The notes below the pieces were generated by a model. It ran no database searches. It saw only the letters and a program-made list of their open reading frames with translations, and was not told the DNA's origin. From Fragilaria crotonensis (Eukaryota; Bacillariophyta; Fragilariophyceae; Fragilariales; Fragilariaceae), in the NCBI GenBank assembly GCA_022925895.1, contig JAKSYS010000068.1, positions 82,110 through 146,109 on the forward strand: a stretch of 64,000 nucleotides of DNA, read 5' to 3'. The position numbers and the translations under genes were made by a program. How positions within the stretch are numbered: the stretch's first letter is position 1; each line of letters opens with the position of its first letter. Shown piece after piece: positions 1 to 9,682 of this stretch.

Positions 1-1
1 G

Positions 2-166
2 GCAGGTACCCTGAAACCTGTCCTTGCCGAAGCGTACGGAGTGGGACAAGAGTACAAGTGGTACGTGAATTGGAGACTCTTCTTTTTGGCATGCGCTGAA
101 TTGTGGGGATTGGAGAAGGGTGAAGAATGGATTGTGTCGCATTATCTCTTTCAGCGACGTGGGTAA
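2..166 (+). CDS. C-terminal fragment of a cyclopropane-fatty-acyl-phospholipid synthase-like methyltransferase
   Basis: Frame 2 is open from the window edge to TAA at 164-166 and gives 54 residues. They contain NWRLFFLACAELWG, then an EEW pair and VSHYLF close to the stop, which is the characteristic end of the SAM-dependent CFA synthase / mycolic acid cyclopropane synthase family. These enzymes add a methylene group from S-adenosylmethionine to a lipid acyl chain double bond. The Rossmann domain with the SAM site lies outside the window, so neither activity nor start can be judged. The gene is convergent with the next one, leaving a 246 bp tail-to-tail spacer (167-412) in which I see no other gene. 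Algal homologues are sometimes fused to other domains, which cannot be checked here. Confidence 0.75.
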   Translation, partial: AGTLKPVLAEAYGVGQEYKWYVNWRLFFLACAELWGLEKGEEWIVSHYLFQRRG

Positions 167-412
167 ACGTAACAGTAACAAGAGAGGCTGCAATCACGAC
201 GTTTAAAAGAGGGCCCTGTCGAACTAAAGAATAAGTATCAGAAGAGCAACTAGAATACAACCATAGCAAGATAAAACGGATGGATGAGAGGAGTCCTTTG
301 TTATCTATGTTCTTCCTAGACTATACTGGTACTACGTCTGGGTAGTGCCTCGGCTTGTAGGAAGGCTCGTATGGCTTAAGCTCCCAAACTATGGTTCATA
401 TTCCACTTGTAT

Positions 413-1288
413 TCATAACTTCTCCGAACCTTGGACTTCCTGCGCACTAATTTCACCTCTCTCGCCTTGCACAATACTCGCTGAACCTGCAATGTCTTCG
501 CTGAATACCTTCTTCCAGCCATCACTCGTAATGAGAAAAACATTGATGAAACCGCCGCTGTACGCATCGCGGAATGTCGCATGGCGAATCGCTTTAATTC
601 CCAGAGCAATCGCTTCCTCTTGGGTCATGTCAAACCTACGTTCCCTATCCAGAATTCCGAGTGCAAACGTACTACCAGAACCAACTGAGAACATATCACC
701 CTCGATCCTCGCACCACTGTCATCAACATAATAAATTCTGGGTCCTCCATCCGGATCGAATCCCATTATCATGGTCCCGACTGACAAGTCCGATCCTCGA
801 TTCTCGTACAGGACATTGGACAAGAGCCGCGATGCTCGTGCCACCGACATTCGATACCCATTTACCAATTCAAAGAGTTCCGCTTCGGCTTTGACTTTGC
901 GAATCCAATAGCTACAATCGGCTGCACCCCCCGCCATGGTTCCCAACATGTGACTGTTGATGGGCAACACCTTCTGGACTGTCTTGGAACCGACGAAATT
1001 TCCAAGACTTGCGCGTGAATCGACAGCAGCAACGATTCCATCTTGAAAGATAAAAGACAAGGTCGTCGTGCCGTGTTCGAATTTCAACGGAGGCGTCTCG
1101 GTAAGAGACTCTCCAACAACTTGAGGTCCAACGAGAAGACCGTGTGCTTTCAACATTCTATGCGGACTCGCATCGGTTCCTCCAATGACTCCACCCAAAA
1201 ACACCAACGCAGCGACACCAAGTCCCATGACCCCACGACCCTTGACCTGGATTCGTGAGGATGTCACAGACTGAGAATGATGCGTCAT
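413..1288 (-). CDS. PSMB5: Proteasome subunit beta type-5 (chymotrypsin-like), within the preceding frame
   Basis: From the ATG at 1288 (residue 1051 of the long frame) the remaining 291 codons match a complete beta5 precursor in length. A propeptide of 73 residues precedes the mature N terminus HG|TTTLSF; the nucleophilic Thr1 is residue 1124 of the long frame (codon 1069-1067). Mature D17, S18, R19 and K33 are present (DSR, VQK), followed by GTMAGGAADCSYW, the YYVDDSG strand, GSGS and RDAYSGG, all diagnostic of beta5. The subunit provides the chymotrypsin-like site of the 20S core and is activated by autocatalytic removal of the propeptide. This may be how it could still mature if translated as a C-terminal extension of XRN. 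The alternative is separate transcription from within the XRN 3' end. Confidence 0.9.
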   Translation of the reverse strand: MTHHSQSVTSSRIQVKGRGVMGLGVAALVFLGGVIGGTDASPHRMLKAHGLLVGPQVVGESLTETPPLKFEHGTTTLSFIFQDGIVAAVDSRASLGNFVGSKTVQKVLPINSHMLGTMAGGAADCSYWIRKVKAEAELFELVNGYRMSVARASRLLSNVLYENRGSDLSVGTMIMGFDPDGGPRIYYVDDSGARIEGDMFSVGSGSTFALGILDRERRFDMTQEEAIALGIKAIRHATFRDAYSGGFINVFLITSDGWKKVFSEDIAGSASIVQGERGEISAQEVQGSEKL

Positions 1289-4200
1289 TGTCTGGAACGA
1301 TCGAGTTTTTGGCAATCCTGGACGACGTGCCTGGTGGCCGGCACGACGAGGAAGTGGACGCGTCGTCGAGAACGAACGTGTCAATGGTGGGGGCACAGAT
1401 TCCAATCCCATGCCTGGAAACAACTGTGACAACGGCAATGGACTTTCTGACACATGAGGAGAATCTTTACGATCAAACAAATCTCGGTTCACGTCATCAA
1501 GTCCCGCCAATGATTCCGTTGGAGGGAGAATCGTGCTATCAAAGCCTCCGCCTTCGGCTGATATGAAGAATGGATCTTCCTCAAGCGCCATGGGAAGACT
1601 CTCAGTTCGTGGGTCCGGCGCCAATGGCGACCACAGGGCAGCCATGAAAGGAAGCGTAACCTCAAACTTGGCGTATACTTTGGCCTTGGTTCCATCCGGA
1701 AGTGTGGTGATACCTTGGAGCGGTCGAACGCAAATGGTGGCAGAACTTTCCGGCAACATCCAACCGCCTGTCCCCGGGATTCCTTCGCCGAGCTGAGTCT
1801 TCTTGCTGAGCGCGGTCAAAGTATGTCGCCACACCTCACGACCAAGTTCGCTATGATAATGAGGTTCTTCACGTCCCCTGAACGTCATGTTAATGTTGGA
1901 CAAGGCAGTAACATAACCCTCCAGAAGATATGGGTAGTTGATGTACACAGTTGTTCCAATGAGTGCCTTTGCGAGAGCTTGAACGGGTGGCATCAGTGGT
2001 AGGCGATTTGTGGTCTGTAAGAGGGCCGTTCGATAACGACTTCGACTGCCGTGAACGTCCGTTCCTATTCGCCGCCTCCATAGGGAATGGATAGCAGCCG
2101 AAGTCAAACTTGGAAATCCTGGAGATGGAGTCTGAACTCCATCCAACAGTTTCGGCTCAAAGACAGTCCTGGTTTTTGGCATGACATGAACTTGCGAAGT
2201 TGCAGTGCTGGAGAATTCAAGAAAATAATCCGCATCTGCGGATGGCAACGCTGGTACCAATGACTTTTGGTTCGGGTCGTGACTGTACACTAGGGGCTTT
2301 TTCTCTTGATTGCGAGCATTCTCGGCATCTGTCAGCATGTACGGCTGAACGTGCTCGTTGGTAACTTCGAGCAAGCGTTTTGCGTCTAAAAATGGCAAAA
2401 GAACTGTGGCTTCCCAAGGCCATCGTTTCCCATTCATATCGACTATGAAGGATCTAGGATAAAATTCAGCCAGCGGAGAGGTTGGATCAGTCATGAGCCA
2501 TCGATACGGTTCCGGTAATAGTCCAGATGAAGAAGGTGGCATGCATCCCATGAGCTGCTCGAAGGGCTTGAGCGGTTTTCCAGCTTTCTCGCCTTCGAAA
2601 TCAACCTCACTCAATAACTCCGGAACGCGGATCAAATCACTCAACATGGGCCCATAATGATACGGATAGTACCAACTCCAAGAAGCACATCCCTGGAAAT
2701 AGTATCGAAGGTTCCACACAAGCCCTTCTATGTAAGCCTTACGAAGTGCTCGATGTTTATCAGCATCGAACGGGCTGAATTGGAACTTGTCATAGTAGTA
2801 ACGACCCTTCAAATCTCGATCATCCACCGAATCGAACGCCAGACTTGCACGTGGCCCAACCTCTTTCTTGGGTACTTCACCAGTGATACTCTTTTGCAGC
2901 AGTGAACCTATGCGTGACAAGAACCCATCTGGCAGCTCTTCTTCCTCTGGTTGAAAGGAGACTCTCGTCGTCGGTAGGTTCCGATCCGACAAGACCGGTT
3001 CAAAGCCTCGCTTCGGTGTCGTCAAGGGATCCAGGGATTCCATCATTTCTCTATATCGTGCCCGATCCGCCTCTTCCTTGGACAATAGTACATCCTCGGG
3101 TGGCAAACTGGAGTCTCTTCCATGCTTGGAATCCGTCTGGCGAATGCGATCTCGGGTAGTGGCATCGGTCTGAGGCTTATCCTTGTAGTAATCCACTTCG
3201 TAGGATCCAAGATCCTGGAGGAAATACTCCAGACGGCGACCGCAGACAATTTTTCCCTTGTCTGTAAGGTACGGATCCATATTTCCAGCTTTTCTCCATC
3301 GATGGCGTTGATTCTTGTAAGTAAAGAAGATCAAGTCAAAGGCTTCATCACCAATATCCAGAGCTGGCAGATGTGGCAAGAAATCGTTACCGACAAAGAA
3401 CGTCAAAAAGACAAAGTCATCAATGGTCCGCTCCCGATCGTAGTCACTACCGGGCATGGCGGGAGTGGTTTCAAATTCGTACATGAGGTAGTCTCTCAAT
3501 ACGCTCATGTGCAACCATTCAAAGTGACAATTGTGCAAGTACACGTCGAGGCCCATTTCGGCGTAGATGGTGCGCTTGTGGGAATCGAAAATGACGCGTT
3601 CTCGAAAGATGCAGAGATTGGGTTCGTGTGTGACCAATCCGAGCATGATGAGATCGGCATCTTGACCCATAATGGCGTGACGAAGATTGGGATTGTAGTC
3701 CGGTTTGATACGCTCCTGTCGCATGAATTCCATTATCTTGTGCTCTCCTTCGCCTGGAACGTTGGGACCAGATAGAATGATTTTAATATTTTTCCATTTG
3801 GGATCAGTGGATAATTTCCATTGAATCCAGTGCTCCAGGTGTGCCGTGCATTCTGAGAAGAACTCTGTTCCAGGAGTAATACAATTTGAATGAAAGGCTC
3901 CATCTACAGCAGCTTCTTCTTCATCGCTGGATTCGAATTTTCCCGACAATCGATCACCGACATTGTTAGTTTCCGTCTCATCGTCTTCATCATCTTCTTC
4001 ATAAAAGGCATCATAAATACTTTGTTCCAATTCTTCCGACCCCCCACGATACCGACGAGCGCGTTGTTGATTCAATTTGGCCCGTGGTGCCACCCCATCA
4101 ATGGCAATGTATACCAATTCCTTGGGTTGTACCATATCCGATATGACACGATCCAAATAATAACAAATGTTTCTAAAGATATCCTTGTGTGTGACATTGT

Positions 4201-4438
4201 CTGCCTTGCCATTGTTGTGCGAACATCCATGAATGACACCATTGCAATCAATGTAAAGACGATCAATTTCGGGTGCCAATCCGCAAGTACTGAGTGGATC
4301 GGGACGTATCAATGGTGGTGGCACCGTTTCACCAGGAAAGTATCGTTGATGCGTCTCGGGATCAGCAACACAGGTTTGACGTTGATTCACCTTGGGATAC
4401 CGTTCACTCAGCCATCGGAAGAATTTCGGAACTCCCAT
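413..4438 (-). CDS. XRN1-like 5'-3' exoribonuclease in one open frame with proteasome subunit beta5
   Basis: One uninterrupted frame of 1341 codons. Residues 1-~1000 are an XRN family 5'-3' exoribonuclease, which degrades decapped RNA: the protein opens MGVPKFFRWL, with IDCNGVIH (63-70), DGVAPRAKLNQQRARR (114-129), SGPNVPGEGEHKIMEF (223-238), GQDADLIML (258-266) and FVGNDFLPHLP (348-358), all conserved around the metal site. An acidic insert sits at about 145-180. No CCHC zinc knuckle is seen, so XRN1 type is likelier than nuclear XRN2. Residues 1051-1341 are a proteasome beta5 subunit. There is no stop codon between the two parts. Either two genes share a frame with an internal start or intron, or a true fusion or polyprotein exists. 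The family assignments are firm; the single-protein model is not. Confidence 0.9.
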   Translation of the reverse strand: MGVPKFFRWLSERYPKVNQRQTCVADPETHQRYFPGETVPPPLIRPDPLSTCGLAPEIDRLYIDCNGVIHGCSHNNGKADNVTHKDIFRNICYYLDRVISDMVQPKELVYIAIDGVAPRAKLNQQRARRYRGGSEELEQSIYDAFYEEDDEDDETETNNVGDRLSGKFESSDEEEAAVDGAFHSNCITPGTEFFSECTAHLEHWIQWKLSTDPKWKNIKIILSGPNVPGEGEHKIMEFMRQERIKPDYNPNLRHAIMGQDADLIMLGLVTHEPNLCIFRERVIFDSHKRTIYAEMGLDVYLHNCHFEWLHMSVLRDYLMYEFETTPAMPGSDYDRERTIDDFVFLTFFVGNDFLPHLPALDIGDEAFDLIFFTYKNQRHRWRKAGNMDPYLTDKGKIVCGRRLEYFLQDLGSYEVDYYKDKPQTDATTRDRIRQTDSKHGRDSSLPPEDVLLSKEEADRARYREMMESLDPLTTPKRGFEPVLSDRNLPTTRVSFQPEEEELPDGFLSRIGSLLQKSITGEVPKKEVGPRASLAFDSVDDRDLKGRYYYDKFQFSPFDADKHRALRKAYIEGLVWNLRYYFQGCASWSWYYPYHYGPMLSDLIRVPELLSEVDFEGEKAGKPLKPFEQLMGCMPPSSSGLLPEPYRWLMTDPTSPLAEFYPRSFIVDMNGKRWPWEATVLLPFLDAKRLLEVTNEHVQPYMLTDAENARNQEKKPLVYSHDPNQKSLVPALPSADADYFLEFSSTATSQVHVMPKTRTVFEPKLLDGVQTPSPGFPSLTSAAIHSLWRRRIGTDVHGSRSRYRTALLQTTNRLPLMPPVQALAKALIGTTVYINYPYLLEGYVTALSNINMTFRGREEPHYHSELGREVWRHTLTALSKKTQLGEGIPGTGGWMLPESSATICVRPLQGITTLPDGTKAKVYAKFEVTLPFMAALWSPLAPDPRTESLPMALEEDPFFISAEGGGFDSTILPPTESLAGLDDVNRDLFDRKDSPHVSESPLPLSQLFPGMGLESVPPPLTRSFSTTRPLPRRAGHQARRPGLPKTRSFQTMTHHSQSVTSSRIQVKGRGVMGLGVAALVFLGGVIGGTDASPHRMLKAHGLLVGPQVVGESLTETPPLKFEHGTTTLSFIFQDGIVAAVDSRASLGNFVGSKTVQKVLPINSHMLGTMAGGAADCSYWIRKVKAEAELFELVNGYRMSVARASRLLSNVLYENRGSDLSVGTMIMGFDPDGGPRIYYVDDSGARIEGDMFSVGSGSTFALGILDRERRFDMTQEEAIALGIKAIRHATFRDAYSGGFINVFLITSDGWKKVFSEDIAGSASIVQGERGEISAQEVQGSEKL

Positions 4439-5080
4439 GTTGATGATGCGGTTGCTGTTGCTCTTTGATAGAAATTAGAACTGTTGACTGTAGTACGGAT
4501 TTGTATTGATGATTGTGCTCAATCTTTCGATCAAGGATGATGTATGATGTATGGAGTATGTGTGATGTGAGGACATATGATGTGGTCAACGATGGCTATC
4601 ATATGGGAGAAGCATTTGTGAAGACAACACGGATTACGGCCAAAACCCTCGGTTGGCTTTGAATTCATGACGTATCCTGTCCGTCGCACGACTCTACCTG
4701 TTGTATTCCGGTTTTAGAATACATGATACACAGCCCTGAGGACAAGATGCCACAATCACCACCTGCCGAGTGACACTCACATTTTACAATTTTTGCGTTC
4801 CCGTATTCTGTACCAGTTCTGTACTACAGTAGTCTGTGGGTATTGGAGGCAAAATCTCACGAGGAATCTTTCCTTGAACTCCTGAACATTTGTTTCGAGA
4901 TCTTGGCCGTCATCGAACACGGTTTGGAATGGAGTAGACTAGCCGAGTGACGAAGAAAGAACAAACGAGAGTTGCGAAAGTAGAAGAGCATCAGTTATCA
5001 CAAATTGCAAATCTCATACCGCGAATCGATTTATAAATCAACCACAAACATTAAATTAGCCACCCCCACGAGACAACGAC
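4439..5080. promoter_or_regulatory. Divergent intergenic region (642 bp)
   Basis: This spacer separates the start codons of the XRN-like gene (minus) and the membrane-protein gene (plus), so it must hold both promoters. It contains several GTAC-bearing words, such as TCTGTACCAGTTCTGTACTA near 4809, and an A-rich stretch just before the plus-strand ATG. I see no TATA box that I would call and no ORF worth reporting. Confidence 0.5.
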
Positions 5081-6270
5081 ATGTCGCCAAGAACTCAAGA
5101 GAATGAAAAGGACGACAACAAGGAAGGGACAGTGGAGCTTGTCCATGATGCACCTCCGCCTACAATGGCCGTTGCTGCCATGATATTGATTGGTTCAGTC
5201 GCGGTCCGTGCCTTTCCTCCCATGAGTTCTGTGGATGAGGTTGCCAGACCAGAGGTGTTTACGAATCGACTCTTTCCATCCATCATCTCGCTCCCGGCCT
5301 TGCTTTACATTCGAACCTGCTTTGCGATACTTTGCTTGGGAGCGACTTGCTTCAAATTGTTTCTTTCTCCAGGGTACGTTAACATGCTTTGCGTTGATCA
5401 TGGTAATTGTTGTTATTGTCACGGCAGGCATTCTTGTGTGGTGTTGGCTGGAGTACTTGTACAATTAGTGTCAGCCTGATACGGATTTTACCCAAAGCAT
5501 CAAATATCTAACAACCGCCATTGCTCTCCAGAGGTCGCGTTGATCCAGCATATCTACCACAGTCCAAATTGCAACGAAATTGGATTTATGTCAAAGGCAT
5601 TCGCCAGTTGTTTCCCTTCACTACTTGGAGCTGGAATATTCTGGGCATGTACTTTGCTCTTTCCGCCTACGCTGGGTGGACCGTGGCCACATCGTCTCAG
5701 TCATCGTCATCGTCATCGTCATCCGGCGTCATCACATTGCACCATACTGATTGGTTGTTCCGCATCACATTGATCTTGTGGGAAATTGCCGCACCGTGTG
5801 CATTGCTAGTCTCTGCCGTTGTTACCTACGCTATTTGGCCTGCAACTCTCAAGAGATTAGGAAATCCAGGAGTACTAACAACACCAACCTCACTCCTCCA
5901 ACACAATGGAAACATTATCATGGCATTTATGGAAGTTGCACTCTTGGGAGGATTGCCAGTACACATGCGACACATTTCATTACCCATTCTCTTTGGAGTT
6001 ACCTACATCTTTTTCACATGGGCCATTCGGAATGTATGGAATCCAAAGGGTGGGAGTGCCTTTTTGTACTTTTTCCTCGACACAACCTTGGGTGCCAAAG
6101 CAACCACCGTGGCACTATTCGCCTTGCTTGCCGCACTTGTATCGTTTTACAGTATCTTTAGTGGAATCGAACAAGTCTTGCAACACGAGGCCGTTTCCAG
6201 ATTCGGACTTTTGGGTCATGTTGCCATTGTTGTAGTACTGTGTGCCACTGTATGTAAAGTTCGAGCCTAA
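5081..6270 (+). CDS. Multipass membrane protein, two exons, possibly FAR-17a/AIG1-like
   Basis: Exon 1 is 5081-5373 and exon 2 is 5532-6270. The intron starts GTACGTTA and ends CTCTCCAG, and the split glycine codon (GG|A) restores frame, giving 343 residues. The N-terminal 45 residues are acidic and polar. After them come about seven hydrophobic segments, a Ser run (nine S from a TCA/TCG repeat near 5698) and a second block with NGNIIMAFMEV, HMRH and WAIRNVWNPKG. The order of helices and the mid-protein His recall the FAR-17a/AIG1 hydrolase family, but I do not see its catalytic Thr and His clearly, so this is only a suggestion. The gene is divergent from the XRN gene and convergent with the glycosyltransferase gene, 87 bp away. 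Confidence 0.75.
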
Positions 6271-6357
6271 GACTTGTAAGTCAGTGTGGAACAGAGAGAG
6301 TATGAATGTATGGATTTATGTATGTATGGATGGATATGTCATTGTCAAGTGGACAAT

Positions 6358-9079
6358 TCACGTCCATGATAGAAATATTGCCATTGCCACAAGAAAGAGT
6401 GAAAACTTTTGCAATTCAATCCGGCGATAGTTGCGACGATGATTTGGGAGACGACCGCAATGCCAATCAAATCGAAGTCCAATGCAGTGAAGATGACCTC
6501 GTTTGCAATGACCCCAAAGACGACCAAACTCCAACACAATGACATAGATTTGTGCCAAAACATGAGCACCGAGGAAAAAGGGAATGGATCGGGGCCAATC
6601 GCCAAGAAGAGCGATTCGATGCCTCCTGGCATTGCGATTGGACAATTCAATCCCTACATCAATGAGAATATAGCAAAGGCACACCACCCAGAGTTCTGCC
6701 GTTGTGCGGAGGTAATCAGCAACCATAACATGAAGTAGCAAAGGACAGCAGCGCAGTGTGGTCCAAACGACTGTCAGAGCGATCATTTCGGACGCATTGA
6801 GAGACGACCGAAATGTGTGCTGCGGAAATCGTAGGAACAATCCACTATCGCCAATTGCCCAGTTGAAGAAATGGTGAGCCAGGTGTCCGAAATTTCCTTT
6901 CCAGAAGGGATGTTCGACGACTGCATGTGGAACTGCATGGAATCGTCCCTCCGGAACATGTTTGCCCAGTTGAAGGCAGAAATCAACATCTTCACCCCCT
7001 CCAGTCTTGGCATAATCAGTGTCGAATATGATATTGGACTTGCGCCGGACCAGCATGTTGGCAGTAACGCCCCACGCTGGATGTTGGTAGGCTGGGCATG
7101 CGGCAATCTCAAACATGAAGGTCAGGTAGCTCATCAGAACTCCAGCATGAAGCATTGGCAGAGTCGGAGATCGAGGAAAGCGGACCATTCCTATCAACCC
7201 CAGCATATTGGCCTTTGTGCCTTCCTTCAGACATTGCGCCAGAGCTTTGTCATACTGGAAAAGGAGGTCGACAGCGGGAATGACATCATCGTCCAAGAAA
7301 AGAATGTACTCTGCAGAGCTCTCGTAGATTACCCGATTGCGACTTGCCGACGCACCGCTGTTGACATTGTTCACTCGTACACGGACGTTGTTTTGGCCGT
7401 TGCTCGACCTTCTCAGATGTTCTTCCAAGAGTCGAGTGGCTTGGTTCAATTGCAGTCCGTGCCCACACATTTTGAGGTCCAGGATCTTGTTGGGATTGTC
7501 CACAATGACAATAAAAGTGGATCTCCAGTTTGGGGGCACGGACAGTTTGCAAATTCTCTCCAAGAATTCGACGTCAACTCGATATGTTGGTATTCCAATG
7601 TCAATAACCATCATTCTCGGCAAAACTCCAAGGCTCTGTTCGATCATGCACGCATCTTCCAACACGAAGTCCTTCCACCCATGCGCCGATATGCGTTGGT
7701 AGCGTGCATTGTTGTCGTCATTGCCGCCTTGACGATTTCGCAGAATGGCAAATTCCATCGGAGGGGCGGCGCCGTATGCGAGGTAGAGACGTTGTAGATA
7801 CGGATCCAAATCTTGGTTGACAAAGCATGGAGCTCTATGCTTAGGTATCAAACTACCAAACACGTCAACATGAACCTTACCCCTGAAGATGCACGAGAAA
7901 CGTCAGCTGACAGGCGTTGATCAAGGGAACTTGCGACGATGCATGCACTACTTACACCACTGGAAATGTTGGAAAACCGGCAAATGTTGTATCTTTCCAC
8001 CAAGGACATCCAAAGAAGGCATCGCAACCAAGCCTTTCCGAGATATCGAGGAAGGCTCGGTAAGTGCATCGGTAGTGGCACTCTGTCATGATGTCTATGT
8101 CGTCTCCTAGGAGAACGACCCAGTCGGCGCCATTCTGCCACGCGGCGGATGCCAACTTGTCCCACACTTTGCAAATCGGGAACGCATCACCATCAAATTT
8201 ATCGTTCGCAACAAGGACACACGCTTTCGTTTGACTGCTTCGATGCGCATTGATGACACTGAGCAGCTCTTCTGCCTCGGCAGTATGAATCTCGTCGTCG
8301 TCAAGCCCGAGGGTTACGAAGTAGTTACACAGCGGGTCCTTCTCGAGCATGGCGAGCATTTTCTCCAGAGACGTTCGTTTCGATGAGGCGTCTTCGCCAG
8401 AACCGACTCGTAACGTCAAGAGAATTCCCTCGACTGGCAGCGGAGGGTTGCAGTTGGCCTTCCCTACGCGGTGGAATGATTCTTGCCACTCGCTCTCTCT
8501 CCCACGAAAAACTTTCGAGAGAATCGAAGCCCATTGATTCCGCGGTGGGTGGCTTTGACTCAGTGACAACATGTGGCACTGAATGTCATGGCGTAAGCAT
8601 AAAACGCGTGCATTGTGCTCAGACGCGCGCTTCTCGATACTTGAGGCCAGGTTGTTGCGCTCTGAGTGGGAAAGGTTGCATCTGGACTCCAGGTCGTAGC
8701 GTACCCAATGATGTAGCTCTGACAGAACCGTCTCATCAACATGCTCTCGTTGAGTGCAGACAAAGATGAGATCCAATCCCATCGCCTTTGCCGCAGTCTT
8801 TACCCGAAGCAACACTTCCAGAGGGAGGAAGGCCATCAAACCGTACCACCCATCGCAAAGTACATCATGCGCTTCGAGATGAACGAATATTTCAGAACTT
8901 CCTTGATTCTCCCACCAACAGAGAACATTCTTCGCGGGGTCAAGAAGCATTCCCTTGAGAGTCACAGCGTCCAGGTCGGGAAACTGTCTGTATGCGCGTA
9001 GATTCAGTTCTCTCGATGCCTCCGCCAGCGTCGTTGATCCAGAGCGGTAAAGGCCCAAGTTGATGATTCTTTTCTCCAT
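6358..9079 (-). CDS. Large glycan-modifying protein: sulfotransferase-like P-loop domain plus two GT-A glycosyltransferase domains
   Basis: Exon 1 is 9079-7956 and exon 2 is 7882-6358. Donor GTAAGT and acceptor CTTCAG join GT|G in frame, predicting 882 residues. Residues 1-~200 begin with a P-loop (GLYRSGSTTL, 9-18) as in PAPS-dependent sulfotransferases or related kinases. Residues ~218-400 form a first GT-A-like domain with an acidic LGDDID (324-329) and, across the splice, FVNQDLDPYLQRLY. Residues ~465-700 are a GT2-type domain with IPTYRVDVEFLERI, NSGASASRNR, the DXD motif FLDDDV (572-574) and GGGEDVDFC (669-677). Hydrophobic segments follow, suggesting a membrane anchor in the Golgi or ER. 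The last ~60 residues are doubtful: another frame is also open and hydrophobic there, so a further splice or indel is possible. Substrate unknown. Confidence 0.75.
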
Positions 9080-9682
9080 GACGATATTTGAGCTAGTGTG
9101 ACGTGCATGTGTTTGGTTAGTTTTTAAGAAATCCGTAACAAGACGCTAGTTAGCTAGCGAGAGAGAGGTAGTAAAGATCGCAAGCGGGGTTCGCAATCTT
9201 CACTGCGAATCCATTACGGAACGAAATTTTCCAAGTGGTATCTTCCCTTCCTGCGAACTTCGAAGTGAACGTCACTGTTTTTAAGCGCCTGCACTGCCCA
9301 GGATCGCTTGTAGATCATAGCGGAAGCAATTTCGTATATCATACATCCACTGTGCAAGAGTACACACTTATAGTGCCGATTTCGCGAGAAAAAAGGCAAC
9401 GCGGTGTATCTTGCCTTCTTTCGAACTGCAAGTTCCGTTTCAAGGTTAAGGGCGCCTTCATTGCCCGGCTTTGTTGACGCAGATAAAAGTGGCAGTGATG
9501 TGCGGTCAGATGTTAGCAGTGGCATCGCTGCAATCATGTACACAAGTACAAGCACTTGGAATGTCTATTTCGGGAGAATACATCATAACGACATAACTCA
9601 TAACAGTTGGATATGAAAACACAACCAACCATCATCGCTACGGATTTACGACTACTTCGCACATGCACCTGTTAAAAGTTGT
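9080..9682. other. Intergenic spacer, 603 bp
   Basis: It lies between the start of the glycosyltransferase gene and the stop of the J-like gene, both on the minus strand, so it should hold the glycosyltransferase promoter. Open frames of up to 113 codons exist on the minus strand but show no recognisable domain and use non-ATG starts or atypical composition. I see no gene here. Confidence 0.4.

Noticed and set aside
3122-3775. Plus-strand ORF of 217 codons
   Set aside because: Antisense shadow of the XRN nuclease domain.
6871-7797. Plus-strand ORF of 308 codons
   Set aside because: It is antisense to the glycosyltransferase exon 2, which has conserved DXD and ED motifs; the plus frame has no recognisable domain.
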